Shown here: in pieces, positions 1 through 9,403 of the stretch
Layout: the number at the start of each line of letters is the position of its first letter
Position numbering within the stretch: position 1 is the stretch's first letter
Assembly: GCA_030425055.1 (NCBI GenBank)
Contig: JAUHVN010000090.1
Coordinates: 1-9,403, forward strand
Length of the DNA stretch: 9,403 nt
DNA from: Actinomycetes bacterium
Lineage (GTDB): Bacteria > Actinomycetota > Actinomycetes > Actinomycetales > Microbacteriaceae
Direction: 5' to 3'
Notes under the pieces: model-generated
Told to the model about the DNA's origin: nothing
Database searches by the model: none
Seen by the model: only the letters and a program-made list of their open reading frames with translations
Made by a program: the position numbers and the translations under genes

Positions 1-44
1 CGCTGGTCGGGGGTGCGGATCGCGGGCCTCCGGGCCCCAGTCAT
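1..44 (-). CDS. Partial CDS, possible N-terminus of a DUF4062-type protein
   Basis: An ATG on the minus strand (bases 44-42) opens a frame that stays open to the left edge: 14 complete codons, reading MTGARRPAIRTPDQ, followed by CG, so the next residue must be Arg. From memory, many actinobacterial proteins with an N-terminal DUF4062 domain (often large multidomain ATPase-like or regulatory proteins) begin with a few variable residues and then IRTPDQR followed by RVFVSST. The match covers only about seven residues, so this is a suggestion and not a domain assignment. The gene would lie 46 nt downstream of the lipoprotein gene on the same strand. No good Shine-Dalgarno is positioned for this ATG; the GGAGG near 71-75 is too far away. 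An in-frame GTG at 50-48 is an alternative start. No terminator is visible in the gap, so co-transcription with the lipoprotein gene is possible. Confidence 0.35.
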   Translation of the reverse strand, partial: MTGARRPAIRTPDQ

Positions 45-90
45 GACCACATCATGGCGCGACGGTCCTCCGCTCCGCCAGGGTCGTGGA

Positions 91-609
91 TCAGGAACCG
101 GGGTCGACCCACCGCGTGTCGGTCTCGATGTCGCCGGTGCCGAGCGTCTCCATCGTCGTGGTCGAGGTCTCGCTCGTCCACACCTTCTTGTCGCCTTCGA
201 CCGTCGGCTCGGATCCGTACTTCTCGGTGTAGTAGTCCGTGAGCGGATCGGCCTCGTCAGGGGGGTACCGCATCTTCTCCCTGGCCGAGTGCGAGCCGTC
301 GCGCTCCGTGGTGTACGTCGCGTACGGCTCCCTGTTCGGCGGGATGTCCGGCGGCGGCTCGACGTACGTGTCCCAGTCCTCGCGCGCCTCGCGCATGAGC
401 TCCGTATACTCCGGATCGGTGGGATCGTCCTGCTGCTCGTCGACCGCCTCCTCGACCTGGTCGATGATGTCGCGCGTCTGATCGAACAGGTCCTGCAGGT
501 CGTCCGGCTGCATGTCGCCGCATCCGCTCAGCAGCAGTGCGCCGACGAGGAAACCCGACGTCACCAGCGTCCCGCGTGCGCCGCGCCTGCGTCCTTCGGT
601 GCTTCTCAC
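91..609 (-). CDS. Small lipoprotein of unknown function
   Basis: This 172-residue protein starts at GTG (609-607). Its N-terminus is a lipoprotein signal peptide: a basic n-region with arginines at 2, 7-9 and 12, a hydrophobic stretch at about 15-27, and a lipobox Leu27-Ser28-Gly29-Cys30. Signal peptidase II should cleave before Cys30, leaving a lipid-anchored protein of about 143 residues on the outer face of the membrane. The mature part is strongly acidic and hydrophilic. Residues about 33-58 look helical (DDLQDLFDQTRDIIDQVEEAVDEQ), a proline-rich patch follows (EPPPDIPPNREP), and the tail is rich in Thr, Ser and charged residues. I recognise no enzymatic motif and no named family. The start was chosen because it gives a normal-length signal peptide and has a purine run (GGGGG) upstream; the frame stays open further upstream but that stretch reads unlike protein. 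The gene is divergent from the exported-protein gene at 823. Lipoprotein status is well supported; the role is unknown. Confidence 0.82.
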   Translation of the reverse strand: MRSTEGRRRGARGTLVTSGFLVGALLLSGCGDMQPDDLQDLFDQTRDIIDQVEEAVDEQQDDPTDPEYTELMREAREDWDTYVEPPPDIPPNREPYATYTTERDGSHSAREKMRYPPDEADPLTDYYTEKYGSEPTVEGDKKVWTSETSTTTMETLGTGDIETDTRWVDPGS

Positions 610-644
610 GGCTGTACCCCCAGTCGTGTCTCCCAGTCCGCGCC

Positions 645-673
645 ACGGTATCAGCGGGGGTCGAGGGCGACAA
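645..673 (-). promoter_or_regulatory. Candidate promoter of the lipoprotein gene
   Basis: Read on the minus strand, TTGTCG (673-668) is followed by a 17-nt spacer and TACCGT (650-645). This fits the TTGNNN / TANNNT pattern of actinobacterial housekeeping promoters. Transcription would start near 638 and give a leader of roughly 30 nt before the GTG at 609. This is pattern-based only; the -10 is only moderately close to consensus. Confidence 0.35.
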
Positions 674-708
674 GGGATGCCCGTCCGAGGCTGAGCGCCG
701 ATTCGCTC

Positions 709-737
709 TTCCCCTGCGTCGCCGACGGGAGTATCGT
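709..737 (+). promoter_or_regulatory. Weak candidate promoter for the exported-protein gene
   Basis: TATCGT (732-737) fits TANNNT, and TTCCCC lies 17 nt upstream (709-714) as a poor -35. The -10 sits in a short inverted repeat, CGGGA-GTATCG-TCCCG. No better plus-strand promoter is visible between 610 and 822. The other AT-rich spot, GATATG at 755-760, lacks the final T. The leader to the ATG at 823 would be about 80 nt. Low certainty. Confidence 0.2.
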
Positions 738-822
738 CCCGCGCTGGCGGCACCGATATGCGGTGTCGTCCGCCCGGTGGACTGGGTGCATCGGGCGTTT
801 CACTCCTGGGAAAGGGAACGCG

Positions 823-1161
823 ATGAAGAAGGTTCTGGTGTGCGCGGTTGCGGCCGTGGCGCTGGTGCTCGGAAGCGGCGGCGCCGCGATGGCCGGCGAG
901 GTCAACGGGAAGGGCGACCCGATCGGGGCGCCGGGGAAGGCGGCATCCGAGTGCGTGTACTCGGGGCTCGACACGCTCGACTCGATCGAGAACCCGACGG
1001 ATTCGCCGTACTACGACCCGATGTACGACGATGACGCGCTGGCGATGCGCGGCACTCAGAAGCACGGCTTCCACGGCGTGCAGAACTTCGGGATGTTCAA
1101 GAAGGCCGGCATCGACCTCGGGATCACCCCGGGTATGGCCTGCCGCGGCAACGGAGGTTGA
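823..1161 (+). CDS. Small exported protein with two mature cysteines, unknown function
   Basis: This 112-residue protein starts at ATG 823, with a purine-rich ribosome-binding site (AAGGGA at 811-816) just upstream. The Sec signal peptide is clear: Lys2-Lys3, a hydrophobic core at about 4-17, small residues, and a cleavage motif Ala22-Met23-Ala24 before Gly25. The mature part (about 88 residues) has exactly two cysteines, Cys44 in SECVYSGL and Cys107 in PGMACRGN, which suggests one disulfide outside the cell. It begins with a Gly/Asn-rich segment (GEVNGKGDPIG) and has a Tyr/Asp-rich centre (YYDPMYDDD). From memory, this layout (NG-G near the start, a xSxCxxSGL motif, then a C-terminal PGxxCRGN) recurs in small secreted proteins of Streptomyces, Gordonia and Microbacterium annotated as hypothetical. 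No function is established that I know of. An intrinsic terminator follows 14 nt after the stop, so the gene looks monocistronic and separate from rpoB. Confidence 0.85.
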   Translation: MKKVLVCAVAAVALVLGSGGAAMAGEVNGKGDPIGAPGKAASECVYSGLDTLDSIENPTDSPYYDPMYDDDALAMRGTQKHGFHGVQNFGMFKKAGIDLGITPGMACRGNGG

Positions 1162-1174
1162 GGCCGCGCAACGA

Positions 1175-1214
1175 CAGCGATCCCCGGGTGAGGGCCCGGG
1201 GATCGCTGCGTTTT
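1175..1214 (+). terminator. Intrinsic terminator of the exported-protein gene
   Basis: A perfect 14-bp GC-rich stem is formed by CAGCGATCCCCGGG (1175-1188) and its exact reverse complement at 1195-1208, around a 6-nt loop TGAGGG. It is followed after CG by TTTT (1211-1214). It begins 14 nt after the TGA of the small exported-protein gene and ends about 44 nt before the rpoB -35 element, insulating rpoBC from upstream transcription. Confidence 0.88.
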
Positions 1215-1240
1215 CGCGGGTTATACCGGAGGATGAGAGG

Positions 1241-1254
1241 CTCGTCAAGACGAG
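1241..1254. promoter_or_regulatory. Inverted repeat just upstream of the rpoB promoter
   Basis: CTCGTC-AA-GACGAG is a dyad with 6-bp perfect arms. It ends 3 nt before the -35 hexamer (1258-1263), where an activator or repressor could bind. I do not recognise it as the site of a known regulator, and a dyad this short can occur by chance in GC-rich DNA. Confidence 0.25.
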
Positions 1255-1257
1255 GAC

Positions 1258-1286
1258 TGGACACGTGGGCGGAAGACACGTATAGT
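1258..1286 (+). promoter_or_regulatory. Promoter of rpoBC (housekeeping sigma type)
   Basis: TGGACA (1258-1263) and TATAGT (1281-1286) are separated by exactly 17 nt, one mismatch each from TTGACA and TATAAT. This is the strongest promoter-like sequence in the window and the only good one between the upstream terminator and rpoB. The predicted transcription start is about 1292-1295, giving a leader of about 165-170 nt. GACACGT occurs at 1260-1266, overlapping the -35, and again at 1275-1281, abutting the -10. Confidence 0.8.
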
Positions 1287-1292
1287 AGGTCC

Positions 1293-1461
1293 TTGCGCTC
1301 CTGGATTCCCCCTGCCTTCATATGGTGGTCGGCTGTGCCTGCGCGCCCCCGTCCCGCGGACCCTCCGCGAGCGGGTAGCGGCGCCGGGCTTCGGGGATGA
1401 CCGAGCGCTCAGCCCCTACGACAAGGAATCGAGCCCTTCCGGGCCCATGGAGGTTATCCCC
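1293..1461 (+). other. Structured 5' leader of rpoB
   Basis: About 165 nt separate the inferred transcription start from the rpoB start codon. Three hairpins can be drawn. The first is CGCGGA-CCC-TCCGCG (1355-1369). The second pairs GGGCTTCGG (1386-1394) with CCGA (1401-1404) and AGCCC (1411-1415), with a 6-nt bulge. The third is a short GCCC-TTCC-GGGC (1433-1444) ending 4 nt before the Shine-Dalgarno. None has a following T-run, so a simple attenuator is not evident. No known riboswitch or ribosomal-protein leader is recognisable. No convincing coding sequence is seen in it. Confidence 0.55.
1449..1454 (+). promoter_or_regulatory. Ribosome-binding site that decides the rpoB start
   Basis: GGAGGT at 1449-1454 lies 7 nt before TTG 1462-1464, ideal spacing. 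The in-frame ATG at 1447 overlaps this site and has only GC-rich, non-SD sequence upstream (CCCTTCCGGGCCC), so it is unlikely to be the initiator. Confidence 0.75.
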
Positions 1462-4956
<3,495 letters not shown>

Positions 4957-4990
4957 CCCGACCGATTCGACTCACACAGAATTCCGACAC

Positions 4991-4996
4991 AGGAGA
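4991..4996 (+). promoter_or_regulatory. Ribosome-binding site of rpoC
   Basis: AGGAGA lies 4 nt before GTG 5001. It supports this start over upstream in-frame codons, which lie inside the rpoB coding region. The 44-nt rpoB-rpoC gap (4957-5000) holds no terminator or promoter, consistent with co-transcription. Confidence 0.8.
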
Positions 4997-5000
4997 ACCA

Positions 5001-8873
<3,873 letters not shown>

Positions 8874-8878
8874 ACGCG

Positions 8879-8915
8879 AGAGGACTCAATGCCGCGTAGC
8901 GGCGTTGAGTCCTCT
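8879..8915 (+). terminator. Strong hairpin terminating rpoBC
   Basis: A 17-bp stem (8879-8895 with 8899-8915) contains a single T-G wobble and closes on a 3-nt loop, GTA. It starts 5 nt after the rpoC stop. What follows (GCGGGTCTAG) has no T-run, so it is not a textbook rho-independent terminator. Hairpins without T-tracts are common at actinobacterial operon ends and may terminate weakly or protect the 3' end of the message. A small second hairpin, CCGCC-GCA-GGCGG, lies at 8935-8947. Confidence 0.7.
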
Positions 8916-8953
8916 GCGGGTCTAGATCGAGTAGCCGCCGCAGGCGGGCGTAT

Positions 8954-8963
8954 CGAGATCTCG
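8954..8963. promoter_or_regulatory. Perfect 10-bp palindrome
   Basis: CGAGATCTCG is its own reverse complement and lies between the two large hairpins downstream of rpoC. It could be an operator half-way between rpoC and the next gene, but no promoter is convincingly placed beside it and its length allows chance occurrence. Confidence 0.15.
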
Positions 8964-8973
8964 GCAACGCGTC

Positions 8974-9008
8974 GCGAAGGGCCCCGGGGATCACCCGGGG
9001 CCCTTCGC
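8974..9008. terminator. Second large hairpin downstream of rpoC
   Basis: A perfect 15-bp stem is formed by GCGAAGGGCCCCGGG (8974-8988) and its reverse complement at 8994-9008, closing a 5-nt loop, GATCA. It is followed by CGTTCCC, so it has only a vestigial T-run. It probably acts as a back-up terminator for rpoBC readthrough and could also work on the opposite strand. It lies 70 nt before the next start codon. Confidence 0.65.
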
Positions 9009-9012
9009 CGTT

Positions 9013-9053
9013 CCCGGGGCACGGCGTGTCGACGCGCCCCGGGCCCCGGGGCG
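9013..9053 (+). other. Mutually exclusive GC hairpins before the last gene
   Basis: CCCGGGGC (9013-9020) can pair with GCCCCGGG (9036-9043); inside this, GCGT-GTCG-ACGC (9024-9035) extends the stem after a 3-nt bulge. The right arm of that structure also forms a different hairpin, CGCCCCGG-GCC-CCGGGGCG (9035-9053). Only one can exist at a time. The second ends 25 nt before the ATG of the downstream gene, near its purine-rich ribosome-binding region. Whether either is functional is unknown. Confidence 0.35.
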
Positions 9054-9078
9054 GGCGACCGTGGAGGGGGAGGGCGGC

Positions 9079-9403
9079 ATGGCGCGCATCGGCGGCAGGA
9101 ACCTGTGGATCGCCGTGCCCGCGGGCCTGCTGTGCGCGGGCATCGTGGGCGCGCTCGTCTACCTCGCCGTTCCCATGGTGCCGTCGGTGGTCACGTGGAC
9201 CGGTGACACGCTGCGGGATGCCACGACCCGCGCGGCCGAGGTGACCGCCGAGCCCTCGCCCGCCGAGGTCGCCGCCTCGGGCGACCTGGACTGCCGGGCG
9301 CTGTACCCCGACCGCCTGTGGTCCGAGATGGTGTGGCGGGGCGACGTGCTGCTGTCGCAGGACTTCGCAACGCCCGTGACCGCGACCCCCGGCCTCGTCG
9401 ACG
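9079..9403 (+). CDS. Partial CDS, single-pass membrane or exported protein
   Basis: The frame runs from ATG 9079 to the right edge with no stop: 108 complete codons, C-terminus missing. A purine-rich tract (GGAGGGGGAGGG, 9063-9074) lies 4 nt upstream and serves as Shine-Dalgarno, which argues against the in-frame GTG at 9061. The N-terminus is short and basic (Arg3, Arg7). It is followed by a long hydrophobic segment at about 9-38 (LWIAVPAGLLCAGIVGALVYLAV), which reads as an uncleaved membrane anchor with the rest outside, because Cys19 is not in a good lipobox. A Thr/Ala/Glu-rich linker (about 41-68) leads to a more ordered part with Cys72, several Trp residues and an LYPDRLWSEMVWRGD segment. 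I do not recognise the family. Third-position GC is as high as in its neighbours. It could continue with further cysteines pairing with Cys72. Confidence 0.75.
   Translation, partial: MARIGGRNLWIAVPAGLLCAGIVGALVYLAVPMVPSVVTWTGDTLRDATTRAAEVTAEPSPAEVAASGDLDCRALYPDRLWSEMVWRGDVLLSQDFATPVTATPGLVD

Noticed and set aside
13..822. Plus-strand open frame extending upstream of the exported-protein start at 823
   Set aside because: Its residues before the MKK start are Arg/Val/Leu-rich antisense translation of the lipoprotein gene. The signal peptide and ribosome-binding site fix the start at ATG 823.
1322..1378. An 18-codon upstream reading frame in the rpoB leader with two cysteine codons (MVVGCACAPP...)
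   Set aside because: Short cysteine-rich leader peptides do act as attenuators in mycobacteria, but this ATG has a pyrimidine-rich upstream sequence with no Shine-Dalgarno and is not at the predicted transcript start. No terminator hairpin with a T-run follows.
1233..1399. A small reading frame with GGAGG-like sequence before ATG 1233, running through the rpoB promoter
   Set aside because: It spans the -35/-10 elements and the leader, begins upstream of the inferred transcription start, and follows a terminator; its translation looks random.

Overview
The window comes from a high-GC actinobacterium, most likely a Microbacteriaceae member close to Microbacterium. The grounds are the very GC-rich third codon positions, the wording of the RpoB and RpoC proteins, the actinobacterial helical insertion in the beta-prime subunit, and the GTG/TTG starts. 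The genus is my inference from remembered protein sequences, not the result of a search.

Layout. Positions 1-44 (minus strand) may be the first codons of a gene that runs off the left edge; its N-terminus resembles DUF4062 proteins. Positions 91-609 (minus) encode a small lipoprotein of unknown function. It is divergent from a small exported protein with two cysteines in its mature part at 823-1161 (plus), which ends in a clear intrinsic terminator at 1175-1214. A near-consensus housekeeping promoter at 1258-1286 then starts a leader of about 165 nt leading into rpoB (1462-4956, TTG start). After 44 nt comes rpoC (5001-8873, GTG start). Together these encode the beta and beta-prime subunits of RNA polymerase, and they form one transcription unit. 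Downstream, 8874-9078 is a dense array of GC-rich hairpins that should end rpoBC transcription. A new gene for a single-pass membrane or exported protein begins at 9079 and is cut by the right edge.

How the genes work together. RpoB and RpoC jointly build the catalytic centre: the Mg-binding aspartates, bridge helix and trigger loop lie in RpoC, while the nucleotide/RNA-contacting lysines and the rifampicin pocket lie in RpoB. The small flanking genes are cell-envelope or secreted proteins of unknown function with no evident link to transcription.

The most noteworthy observation is in the rifampicin pocket of RpoB. Asparagine occupies the position equivalent to E. coli His526, and alanine the position equivalent to Ser522, in the rpoC-linked and therefore presumably principal rpoB copy. 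I found no CRISPR array, mobile element, tRNA or rRNA, and no evidence of a wholly new system. The remaining findings are regulatory or structural and of modest interest.
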